In this document: positions 1-8,504 of the stretch, in pieces
Numbering within the stretch: the first letter of the stretch is position 1
Layout of the letters: each line of letters begins with the position of its first letter
NCBI GenBank assembly: GCA_039808645.1
Contig: JBDHTL010000012.1
Location: 1 to 42,096 of the forward strand
Length of the DNA stretch: 42,096 nt
Direction: 5' to 3'
From: JAJXWB01 sp039808645
GTDB taxonomy: Bacteria; Pseudomonadota; Alphaproteobacteria; Rhizobiales; Beijerinckiaceae
The notes under the pieces: model-generated
The model's database searches: none
The model's input: only the letters and a program-made list of their open reading frames with translations
What the model was told of the DNA's origin: nothing
Made by a program: the position numbers and the translations under genes

Positions 1-19
1 CCGCGCACAGCGAGGACGC

Positions 20-1048
20 ATGAACTATCGAAAGCTTGGCCGCTCCGGTCTCGACGTCTCGAGCATTTGTCTCGGCACGATGAACTTCGGCGGCCCGACG
101 GACGAGGCGACGTCCGCGCGCATCGTCGCGTCGGCGCGCGAGGCTGGCGTGAATTTCATCGATACGGCCGATGTCTACGGCGATGGGCGTTCGGAGGAGA
201 TCGTGGGGCGCGCGATCAAGGCGTCGCGCGGCGAATGGGTCGTGGCGACCAAGGTGGGCAACGCCTTCGGCAAGATCCGCAACCATCGGGGGCTATCGCG
301 GGTGTGGATGATGCAGGCGTGCGAGGCCTCGCTGCGTCGCCTCGGCGTCGAGACGATCGACGTCTACTACCTGCATCGCGAGGATCACGGGACGGCGCTG
401 GAAGAGACCATCATGGCGATCGGCGATCTCGTGCGCGCCGGCAAGATCCGGCATTTCGGCGTGTCGAATTTCCGGTCGTGGCGCGTGGCCGAGATCTGCG
501 CGATCTGCGACCGGCTTGGCGTCGGCCGTCCCGTCGTCAGCCAGCCCTATTACAACGCCATGAACCGCATGCCGGAGGTCGAGCATCTGCCGGCCTGTGG
601 CCATTACGGCCTTGGCGTCGTTCCCTATTCGCCGCTCGCGCGCGGCGTGCTGTCGGGAAAATACGATCCTTCCGCCCCGCCGCCCTCGGAGACGCGCGCG
701 GGCCGTTCGGACGCGCGCATGATGCAGACGGAATGGCGTCCGGAATCGCTGGGGCTGGCGCAGGAGATCAAGCGCCACGCCGAGGCGCGCGGCATGACGA
801 GCGGCCAGTTCGCGCTGCTGTGGGTTCTCAACAACCGCTTCGTGACATCGGCCATCGCGGGCCCGCGCACGGAAGGGCAATGGGCCGACTATCTGGGCGC
901 GCTGGACCATGCGTTCACGGCCGAGGACGAGGCGCTTGTCGATCGCCTCGTCGTCGCCGGCCATCCCTCGACGCCGGGCTACAACGATCCGGCCTATCCG
1001 ATCGAGGGGCGCAAACCGCGCACGAGCGCGCGCGGCGAAAGAGCGTAA
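20..1048 (+). CDS. aldo/keto reductase
   Basis: NAD(P)H-dependent reduction of carbonyl groups by a soluble TIM-barrel enzyme. The 342-residue protein opens with the usual YRKLGRSGLDVS strand. It carries the AKR tetrad in the expected order: Asp48 and Tyr53 (in DTADVYG), Lys78 (in ATKVG) and His119 (in YYLHRED). GKIRHFGVSN follows, and the C-terminal half has the family's cofactor-binding stretch. Length fits the family (about 310-350). It stands alone on the plus strand and converges with the ABC permease. The substrate cannot be told from sequence. The start ATG is preceded by a weak purine stretch (CGAGGA). Confidence 0.9.
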   Translation: MNYRKLGRSGLDVSSICLGTMNFGGPTDEATSARIVASAREAGVNFIDTADVYGDGRSEEIVGRAIKASRGEWVVATKVGNAFGKIRNHRGLSRVWMMQACEASLRRLGVETIDVYYLHREDHGTALEETIMAIGDLVRAGKIRHFGVSNFRSWRVAEICAICDRLGVGRPVVSQPYYNAMNRMPEVEHLPACGHYGLGVVPYSPLARGVLSGKYDPSAPPPSETRAGRSDARMMQTEWRPESLGLAQEIKRHAEARGMTSGQFALLWVLNNRFVTSAIAGPRTEGQWADYLGALDHAFTAEDEALVDRLVVAGHPSTPGYNDPAYPIEGRKPRTSARGERA

Positions 1049-1081
1049 GCCGGTATTTCGCGCGACGCGCGCGCCACGATT

Positions 1082-1130
1082 TGAAACCGATCAGCTTTTC
1101 TGCTTTCGAGCGATTCCGCTCGGAAGCAGG
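1082..1130 (+). repeat. dispersed intergenic repeat, copy 1
   Basis: A 49-bp stretch that recurs in reverse orientation at 6274-6321. It contains the imperfect hairpin GAGCGATTCCGCTC and starts with TGAAACCGATCA. The two copies share most positions and differ by one indel and about ten substitutions, by eye. It lies between convergent genes (aldo/keto reductase and ABC permease), so it may act as a transcript-end hairpin or be a REP-like element. Confidence 0.7.
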
Positions 1131-1224
1131 CCGATCCGGCCGACGGGCTACTATCCTTCCCGTCCCGTGCGGCCTTCGGCGTCCGATGCGATCCGCCCTG
1201 TTGTAGCGCGCCGTCCGTCCGGTT

Positions 1225-2747
1225 CTAGGCAGTCGCCAGCGCGGCCTTCGGGCGTTGCGTCCATAGCAGGAAAACGGCGCAGAGGATCGGGACGATCGCG
1301 CTCCACGAGCCGAAGGCGGTGAGCGCGAGCGCCACGGCCCAGAGCAGCGACAGCATGTGCTCCATCATCGCGACGAGCTTCGACTGGCTGTGGCGGCGCA
1401 GGATGTCGCCGCGTCGGCCGGGCACGGGATGCCAGAGATTGAGCAGCGCGGCGGCGAGCGCCGCCGCCGCCACATAGGCGGTCGTGACGAGCCCCGCCCT
1501 GAAGCCGGCCGACCAGACGAAGGCGAGCGGCAGGGCGATGACGACGACGAGCGGCAGGGCGATGGCTTCGAGCTTGCGCCGCTCGATCTCGCGGCGGGAG
1601 ACCGGCGCGGTCGCGAGGAATTCAGGCGCGTCCTCGCTGGAGATGGCGAGCCAGGCGAGCGAGGCCGAAACGTTGGAGGCGACGGCGACGAGCGCCGGCG
1701 CGGTGGCGAGCGCCAGCGATCCGTTCGGCCCCATCGCGCGCCAGAGAACGACCGAGATCGGCATCGTGTAGATGATCTGCAGCAGGATTTGCGAGGCGAG
1801 ACCCGGATCGCGCGAAACGAGCCGCCATTCCTTGCGGCGGAGCGCTGCGCCGACGCCGGCGCGAAAGCGCGTGAGGCGCCGGCGCGCGGGGGCCTCGCGG
1901 CGTTCCGAGCCGATGGCGGCGCCCGCGCCGCGCATGAAGAAATCGCCGAGCGTGAGGACGGCGGCGAGGAAGAGCGCGACGGAGGCGCCGCACCAGAGCG
2001 CGATCGCGCCCGGCTCGCCGGCCGCAGCGCGGACGGGAATCCATACGATGCTGTCTGGATCGAGCAGCCCGCCGGCGCGCGCGCCCGCGAGCCATTCTGA
2101 TATCGCCATGCGCGTGGCGGGCGAGGCGATGCCGTAAGCCTGGATGCCGATGGCGAAGGAGGCGCCGATCAGCGTCGCCAGCACGTTGGCGACGACGCGG
2201 GTGCGGCGGGGCCCGACGAGGCGGAAGAGGCCGAGCATCAGGATCAGCCCGACGGCCGTGCCGAACAGGCCGGACGCCGCCAGCGCGGGATAGATCGTCA
2301 GCCAGCGGGCGTCGGCGAGGATGGCCAGCGCATTGGCGATCGGCAGGACGAAGATGGAGACCGACAGGATGGACTCGAGCGCGATGGCGAGGCTGCGCGC
2401 GGCGAAGACCGGCCGCGCGGGCATGGGCGAGGAGAGCACGATGTCGAGATCGCCGCGCGAATAGAGCGCGCGCGTCGCATTGGTCAGCGCCTGCGAGACG
2501 ATCCAGGGCAGGATGAAGAGCGCGGCCGAGCCGACATAGGGATAGAGCGCGCGGCGGCCGTCGTCGAAATCCTCCAGCGCCACGTCGAGCGCGAGAAACG
2601 CCAGCGCGTGAAAGAACAGGATAGCCGCGCCGAGGATGAGCGCGATCTTGATCGGTCCGGACGAGCCGAAGAAGGCGCGCACGCGCCGGCGCGCGAGCCT
2701 CAGATCGTGCGCGGCGAACCAGAGGAAAGTCGCGGGGGCTGGTCGCA

Positions 2748-2748
<1 letters not shown>
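1225..2748 (-). CDS. ABC exporter, ABC-2 type permease
   Basis: Membrane subunit (507 aa) of an ABC transporter, partner of the ATPase at 2748-3518. About eleven hydrophobic segments are visible, for example near residues 30-55 and 70-90 and a final pair at the C-terminus. The middle contains a loop rich in Arg and Ala. Start: the ATG at 2748 overlaps the stop of the ATPase gene (ATGA), which indicates translational coupling. Earlier in-frame starts would run through the ATPase gene and are not credible. The protein resembles ABC-2 permeases without a known substrate; heme, antibiotic or lipid export cannot be told apart here. Confidence 0.8.
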
Positions 2749-3518
<770 letters not shown>

Positions 3519-3733
3519 GGCGACTCCGGAGCGGACGGTTTCGGCGGGACGAAGCGCCGCATTTTAGCGGCGCGCCCTTGCCTTCGAGTTAACCGGCTGA
3601 TGCGCCAGCGCGATTCGCCGGACCGCCGCGCGCCGCCGACCTTGTTTACATATCGGCGGTTTTGCTTAGCGCAATCGCGGCGGATCGGATAAAGTCCGCG
3701 GGTCAAATTCCGCCAGAAGGCAGAGGACGTTTT

Positions 3734-4057
3734 ATGCGTAACAACAAGACCGAGGCCGCGAACGGCGCCGCGCAGGCCGTCGCCATGGCCGAAACCGGCG
3801 CGATCGATCAGGTCCGCGAACTGCTGTTCGGGGCCACCAAGCGGTCGACGGAGGCGCGGCTCGACGAGATCGACCGCCAGATCGAACTGCTGCGCGACGA
3901 CATCAACGCGCGTTTCGCCTCGCTCGAAGCGATGCTGTCGCAGCAGGGCCGCGATACGGACGTCAAGCACAACAAGTCGATCGACAATATCGGGCAGGCG
4001 ATCGCCGACCTCGGCGCGACCATCCGGGCGCTGGGAGCGGGCGGAAAGGCCCGTTGA
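3734..4057 (+). CDS. small coiled-coil protein of the GTPase module
   Basis: A 107-residue soluble protein of no recognised named family. The N-terminal 20 residues look disordered. Residues 24-70 (from IDQVRELLFGATKR) form a charged amphipathic helix with heptad spacing, and a second helix follows at 82-100. It is the first gene of a tight three-gene set: the next ATG lies one base after this stop. Its LLFG-plus-heptad element resembles the N-terminus of the downstream OmpA-domain protein (KQLLLRPETDRLEATEARIEAL), so the two may share a pairing helix. Start at 3734 is chosen for the AGAGGA upstream; an earlier in-frame start lacks this. Role unknown; an adaptor for the downstream membrane protein is inference. 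Confidence 0.8.
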   Translation: MRNNKTEAANGAAQAVAMAETGAIDQVRELLFGATKRSTEARLDEIDRQIELLRDDINARFASLEAMLSQQGRDTDVKHNKSIDNIGQAIADLGATIRALGAGGKAR

Positions 4058-4058
4058 G

Positions 4059-5771
4059 ATGAACCGGCCGGCCGGCCAGTCGGAATTCGAGTTCGATCGC
4101 CTCAAGCAATTGCTGCTGCGGCCGGAGACCGACCGGCTGGAGGCGACGGAGGCGCGGATCGAGGCGCTCGCGCAGCGCGTCGGCACACCCGACCGGCTGG
4201 AAGCCGCCACGTCCGAAATCCTGGTCGAAGCTTTTCGCAAGGCCGAGGTCGCGCGCCATCGCGAACTCGCCGGCGCGGTCGCCCCCGTCGTCGTCGCCGC
4301 GATCCGCAACGAGATCAAGAATTCCAAGGACATGATGGTCGAGGCGCTCTACCCGATCACGGGACGCCTCGTCGCGGCGGCGGTCGCCAACGCCTTCCGC
4401 GATCTCGTGGCCGACCTCAACGAGCGCCTCGACCGCTCGCTGTCGACGCGCTACTGGCGGCTGCGCTTCCAGTCGCTCGTCACCGGCCGCCCGATCAGCG
4501 AACTGGCGCTCGCCGAGGCGCAGCGGCCGGAACTGCGGCGCCTGCTGCTGCTGGAACGCGGCAGCGGCCGGCTGGTCGCGTCGTGGCACGCCGACGGCGA
4601 AACCGACGACCAGTCGGAACTGGTCAGCGGGCTGATCGCGGCGATCACCGAATTCGCGTCCAGCGTCTACGGGTCGCGCAGCGGCGAATTGCGCACGCTG
4701 GACCTGGGCCAGGCGCGCGTCTTCCTGCGCGGCGCGCCGCTCTATCTCGTCGCGGCCGAATGCGCGGGCGCGCTCAGGCCCGAGCACGAGCGCGAGCTCG
4801 ACGACGCCTTTCTCTCGCTGGTCTCGCGCATCGATCACGCGCCGGAGGAGGCCATGCCGGCGCTCGAACACATGGCCGCGACGCTGTTCAGGCAGCGCCT
4901 GCCAGCGGAGAAGAAATCGAGCCTGCCGCTGATCGCGGTCGGCTGCGCCGTGCTGGCGCTTCTCGGCTGGTGGGCGAGCGGGCCGATCCTGCGCGGCCTG
5001 CACGAGCGACGGATCGAGAGCGCCTTCGCGCAGGCGCGCGCGGCGAGGCCCGAACTCGACGCCTATCCGCTGCGCGTCGCGGTCGATCATGCGGCGGGAA
5101 CCGTGACGCTCGCGGGACTTGCGCCCTCGGACGCCGCAGCGGGCGCTGTCCTCGACGCGCTGAAAGCTCCGGCCGACCCGTACAAGGTCGTCGCGCATAT
5201 GACGAGCGTCGGCTCGATCGCGCAATTGCAGGACGTGCGCCGGCGCGAGGAGGAGATCGCCGCGCAACTCGCCCAACTCGCGGCGCGCGCGAGGGAGACG
5301 GACGCGCGGATCGCGGCGCTCGCCTCGGCCAGCGACGAGGCGGCGGGCGCGGCGCGGGCGGACGCCCGGACGATCTCGGACAGGCTTGCGACGCTGGCGA
5401 CGAGCCTGGCGCGGACGCCGCGCGAGCGCGTCGCGGCGCTGATCGAAAGCGTGGCCATCTATTTTTCGCGCAACGAGGCGTTCGCGGATCCTGCACTGGC
5501 GGAGAAACGCGTAGGCGAGATCGCGGCGGCCCTGAAGGCGAGCGACGTGTCGCTGCGGATCGTCGGCTACACGGATTCCTCGGGCGACGACCGGCGCAAT
5601 GCGCTTCTCGGCCTGCAGCGGGCCGAGGCGGTCGCGGCGTTGCTGGTCGCGCAGGGGATCGACAGGACGCGCCTGCGCACGTTGAGCCGACTGGGCGAAA
5701 ATACAGTCGCCGACCCTCGCGATCGCCGCGTGATCTTCGAGCTTGCGCCGGCGGACGAGCCGCGGCCGTGA
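4059..5771 (+). CDS. membrane-spanning protein: longin/Roadblock-like region, BON, OmpA C-terminal domain
   Basis: A 570-residue protein with an unusual layout. Residues 1-130 are helical. Residues about 158-258 alternate strands and helices in a pattern that resembles Roadblock/longin folds (LRRLLLLERGSGRLVASW, later GELRTLDLGQARVFLRG). One membrane helix lies at 288-311. A BON-like domain follows (316-385, AVDHAAGTVTLAGLAPS), then a coiled coil (388-450). The end is an OmpA-type peptidoglycan-binding domain (463-563) with GYTDSSGD (Asp506), QRAEAV (Arg521) and DRRVIFEL. Expected topology is N-terminus in the cytoplasm and BON/OmpA in the periplasm, so it could link the cytoplasmic GTPase encoded next to the cell wall. 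The stop overlaps the GTG of the GTPase gene. The Roadblock/longin call is by eye and tentative; the OmpA domain is firm. Confidence 0.85.
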   Translation: MNRPAGQSEFEFDRLKQLLLRPETDRLEATEARIEALAQRVGTPDRLEAATSEILVEAFRKAEVARHRELAGAVAPVVVAAIRNEIKNSKDMMVEALYPITGRLVAAAVANAFRDLVADLNERLDRSLSTRYWRLRFQSLVTGRPISELALAEAQRPELRRLLLLERGSGRLVASWHADGETDDQSELVSGLIAAITEFASSVYGSRSGELRTLDLGQARVFLRGAPLYLVAAECAGALRPEHERELDDAFLSLVSRIDHAPEEAMPALEHMAATLFRQRLPAEKKSSLPLIAVGCAVLALLGWWASGPILRGLHERRIESAFAQARAARPELDAYPLRVAVDHAAGTVTLAGLAPSDAAAGAVLDALKAPADPYKVVAHMTSVGSIAQLQDVRRREEEIAAQLAQLAARARETDARIAALASASDEAAGAARADARTISDRLATLATSLARTPRERVAALIESVAIYFSRNEAFADPALAEKRVGEIAAALKASDVSLRIVGYTDSSGDDRRNALLGLQRAEAVAALLVAQGIDRTRLRTLSRLGENTVADPRDRRVIFELAPADEPRP

Positions 5772-6268
5772 CGCTGTCCGCCAAGATCATGCTGCTCGGC
5801 GAGATCGGCGTCGGCAAGTCTTCGCTCGCCCGCCGCTTCGTCTTCGACAGGTTCGAGGGCGAGTACAAGTCGACGATCGGCGTCGACATCCTCGCGCACG
5901 AGGTCGCGCTCGACGACGGTCGCGCGCTGAAGCTGATGCTGTGGGACACGGACGGCGATTTCGGCGCGCGCATCTTCGACACGGTCTACATCAAGGGCGC
6001 GTCCGGCGCGCTGATCGTCTCCGACGCGACGCGGCCGGCGACGCTCGCAAAGGCTTCGCGGCTGGCGACGGATTTCGCGGACGCCTTTCCCGGACGTCCG
6101 ACCCGCGTGATCGTCAACAAGATCGATCTTGCCGATCTCGAAGCCGACGCCTTTGCGGGCGCAGGCCTCGCGCCGGCTGACGTGGTGCGCACGAGCGCGC
6201 GCACGGGAGCAGGCGTCGGCGCCCTGTTCCAGTCGATCGCCGCCGATATCGTGCGGCGCGAGTTGTAG
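5768..6268 (+). CDS. Ras/Rab-like small GTPase
   Basis: A 166-residue single-domain GTP-binding protein of the Ras superfamily, third gene of the module. G1 is GEIGVGKS (11-18), G2 Thr36 in YKSTIGVD, G3 WDTDGDF (59-65), G4 NKID (117-120), G5 TSA (142-144). Switch II departs from the Rab form WDTAGQE: Ala becomes Asp62 and the position of Ras Gln61 is Asp64, so intrinsic hydrolysis may be weak or need a partner. There is no C-terminal cysteine for lipidation (ends RREL). The GTG start overlaps the preceding stop (GTGA), which indicates translational coupling. It fits the prokaryotic small GTPases of unknown function grouped apart from MglA. Confidence 0.92.
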   Translation: MTLSAKIMLLGEIGVGKSSLARRFVFDRFEGEYKSTIGVDILAHEVALDDGRALKLMLWDTDGDFGARIFDTVYIKGASGALIVSDATRPATLAKASRLATDFADAFPGRPTRVIVNKIDLADLEADAFAGAGLAPADVVRTSARTGAGVGALFQSIAADIVRREL

Positions 6269-6273
6269 GTCGC

Positions 6274-6321
6274 CCTGCATTCGAGCGGAATCGCTCAATG
6301 CGGGAAAGTTGATCGATTTCA
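6274..6321 (-). repeat. dispersed intergenic repeat, copy 2
   Basis: Reverse-orientation copy (48 bp) of the element at 1082-1130, with the core GAGCGGAATCGCTC on the plus strand. It lies 5 bp after the GTPase stop, between convergent genes, as the first copy does. The hairpin may stabilise or end the mRNA of the GTPase module. Confidence 0.7.
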
Positions 6322-6364
6322 GAATGCAGAGCGCGCGACGATCGCGGCCGCGTCACGTCCTGCG

Positions 6365-7030
6365 TTACTTGCCGCGGCTCTTCATCGCCTTGATGGCGAG
6401 CTCCGTGCGCGACCGCGCGTTGAGCTTGTCCATGATCCGGCTGACGTAATTCTTCACCGTGCCTTCCGCGAGATCGAGTTGGTTGGCGATCTCCTTGTTG
6501 CTGCGCCCGGCCGCGACAAGGCGCAAGACAGCGTCCTCGCGCCCGGTGAGCGCCTCCGTTCCGGCTTCGTCGGAGGACCTGTCCTCGGCCTTGTGCGTGC
6601 GGCGGACCGCGCCGAGCACCGTGGCGGCGACCGAGGGCGAAAGCCGGGTCTCGCCGCGGATGGTGGCCAGAATGTCGGCTTCGGCCGCGTCTTTCAGCAG
6701 ATAGGCGGCGGCGCCGGCGGAAATGGCGTCCAGCACGATCTCGTCATTGTCGAAAGTCGTGAGCACGATGATGCGGGTCTCGGGCCGATCGACGAGAATC
6801 TGGCGGGTGGCGGCGACGCCGCCGAGGCGCGGCATCTGCAGGTCCATCAGGATCACGTCGGGCCGGGTGAGCCTGGCGAGCCGCACGGCCTCCTGCCCGT
6901 CAGCGGCTTCGGCCACCACGTCGAGGTCGGGCTCGAGCGACAGCATGGTCTTGAAGGCGCGACGGATCAGTTGCTGATCCTCGACGATCATGACGCGCGT
7001 CGGCGACTCGCCGTCCGAGGTCCCGGACAT
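6365..7030 (-). CDS. LuxR/NarL-type response regulator
   Basis: A 221-residue two-component regulator. The receiver domain (about 10-130) has the acidic pair in IVEDQ, the phospho-acceptor Asp63 in LMDLQMP, and LTTFDND and LLKDA further on. The C-terminal LuxR helix-turn-helix (about 155-215) runs from LTGREDAVLRLVAAG through SNKEIANQLDLAEGTVKNYV. The gene starts 2 bp after the stop of the histidine kinase upstream on the same strand, so the two form a cognate pair. Targets are not visible; the glycosylation genes further upstream are candidates by position only. Confidence 0.93.
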   Translation of the reverse strand: MSGTSDGESPTRVMIVEDQQLIRRAFKTMLSLEPDLDVVAEAADGQEAVRLARLTRPDVILMDLQMPRLGGVAATRQILVDRPETRIIVLTTFDNDEIVLDAISAGAAAYLLKDAAEADILATIRGETRLSPSVAATVLGAVRRTHKAEDRSSDEAGTEALTGREDAVLRLVAAGRSNKEIANQLDLAEGTVKNYVSRIMDKLNARSRTELAIKAMKSRGK

Positions 7031-7032
7031 TC

Positions 7033-8457
7033 CTACTGCTCCTGATGAACGAGCGGCGCGCGTATGGCGATACGCGCGCCCCGGCCGAGGCTCGTTTCGA
7101 TGGACAATCGTCCGCCGATCATTTGCGCCTGTTCCGTCATGCCCGCAAGCCCGTAATGGCCCGGATTGGCGGCGTCCGGATCGAAACCGCGCCCGTCGTC
7201 GACGATGGCGATCCAGATTTCGTCCGCCGCGACGCCGGCGGCGATCGAGACGCGGCTTGCCTCGGCATGGCGCTCGACGTTGCGCAGGGCTTCTTCGGCG
7301 ATCCGGTAAAGCCGTTCCGCCTGCGCGCCCTGGACGCCGGCGACGGCCTCGTCGACGCGGACGTCGACCGCGAGGCCGACGCGTTGTTCGAAGCGCGCGG
7401 CGGCGCGGCGCAGCGCCGCCGCCAGCCCTTCGTCGCCGGCGCGCTGGAAGCGCACCTGTCCGAGCGCCTCGCGCCCGCGGGCGAGGCCCGCGCTCGCGGC
7501 CTCCTCGGCGCGGGCTATCTCGTCCGGCACCTGGTCGGGGGCGCGATCGACGAGTTTGCGCACGAGGCGCAATTGCGCGACCACGGCGACGAGCGCGTGG
7601 ACGATCGTGTCGTGCAGATCGTGCGCGATGGCGAGCCGCTCGCGCATCACCAGCGCCTGGCGCGCCTGAGCCTGCGCGCGCTCCACATCCGCCTGCAATT
7701 CGCGCAGCCGGGTGATGTCGCGCCCGACCGCCTGGAATTCGGGCGGACCTTCCGCATGCCCCAGCCATGTGACGCGCCAGAGGATCCAGGCGGCCGCGCC
7801 ATCGGCGGCCGGCAGCTTCTGCTCGAAGGTTTCTTCATGCGCGCGTTGCGCCAGGGCGCCCCAGCCGGCGCCGTCCAGCGGGCGCAGCGCATCTTCGAGC
7901 CGCATGCCGACGATCCGGTCGAGACCGCGCCCGCAAAAGGCCTGCGCGTGGACGTTGGCGAAGGAAATCGTTCCATCCGCCGCGATCCGCAACACGAGAT
8001 CGGCAGAGGATTCGACGATGTCGCGGTAGAGCGCGTCGCTGACGTTGGCGCGGCGGCGCGCGGCCTCCGCCTGCTCGTCGGCCAGGCGCCGCTCGCGGCG
8101 CTCGCGCACCAGCATGGTCTCGGTCTCGCTGGCGCCGAAGGCGCGCCCCGCCGCGATGGAAAACGCCTCCTGGTCCGTGTCCCACGAAATGGTGACGCTG
8201 ATCTTCTCGCCGGAATCGAGGCCGACGGAGGGCAGGGCGAGAATGTCGCGGGCGCCGGCGCGCAGGGCCGCGAGCTCGTCGGCCATGCCGAACAGCAGCG
8301 GGGTCGCGAAACAATCGCCGCCGATCTCGGGCAGCCAGTCGAGCGCCGCGCCGGCGCGCGCGAGCAGCGTTCCGTCGGCGCTCATGCGCGCGAAGCCGAG
8401 CCCGTGCCGCGCGAGCGCGCTCTCCATGCCGGTCTCGATCGCATCGGTCGCGCGCAT
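7033..8457 (-). CDS. PAS-domain sensor histidine kinase, HisKA_3 type
   Basis: A 474-residue kinase of the NarX/DegS class, partner of the regulator at 6365-7030. No transmembrane helix is seen, so it is probably cytosolic. Residues 1-115 form a variable N-terminal domain; 116-140 is a charged helix; 140-252 is a PAS domain (YRDIVESSADLVLRI, then VGRDITRLRELQ). The dimerisation helix carries the phospho-acceptor His282 (IAHDLHDTIVHAL). HATPase motifs follow: EEALRNVERHAEAS, DDGRGFD and HYGLAGM. GAGGAGG lies just before the ATG, a strong ribosome site. The signal is unknown. Confidence 0.92.
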   Translation of the reverse strand: MRATDAIETGMESALARHGLGFARMSADGTLLARAGAALDWLPEIGGDCFATPLLFGMADELAALRAGARDILALPSVGLDSGEKISVTISWDTDQEAFSIAAGRAFGASETETMLVRERRERRLADEQAEAARRRANVSDALYRDIVESSADLVLRIAADGTISFANVHAQAFCGRGLDRIVGMRLEDALRPLDGAGWGALAQRAHEETFEQKLPAADGAAAWILWRVTWLGHAEGPPEFQAVGRDITRLRELQADVERAQAQARQALVMRERLAIAHDLHDTIVHALVAVVAQLRLVRKLVDRAPDQVPDEIARAEEAASAGLARGREALGQVRFQRAGDEGLAAALRRAAARFEQRVGLAVDVRVDEAVAGVQGAQAERLYRIAEEALRNVERHAEASRVSIAAGVAADEIWIAIVDDGRGFDPDAANPGHYGLAGMTEQAQMIGGRLSIETSLGRGARIAIRAPLVHQEQ

Positions 8458-8504
8458 GCGGCCTCCTCTTCAGGAAAACATGGGCGAAAGGATGCGGAAT
8501 GTCA

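Noticed and set aside
3519..3733. CtrA box upstream of the GTPase module (TTAACC at 3589)
   Set aside because: Only the second half-site is present; the first half reads TTGC, two mismatches, so it is no better than chance.
4583..6268. A single fused protein made of Arg-rich sequence plus the GTPase
   Set aside because: The upstream part is a shifted frame of the OmpA-domain gene. The GTPase begins at GTG 5768 with intact motifs.
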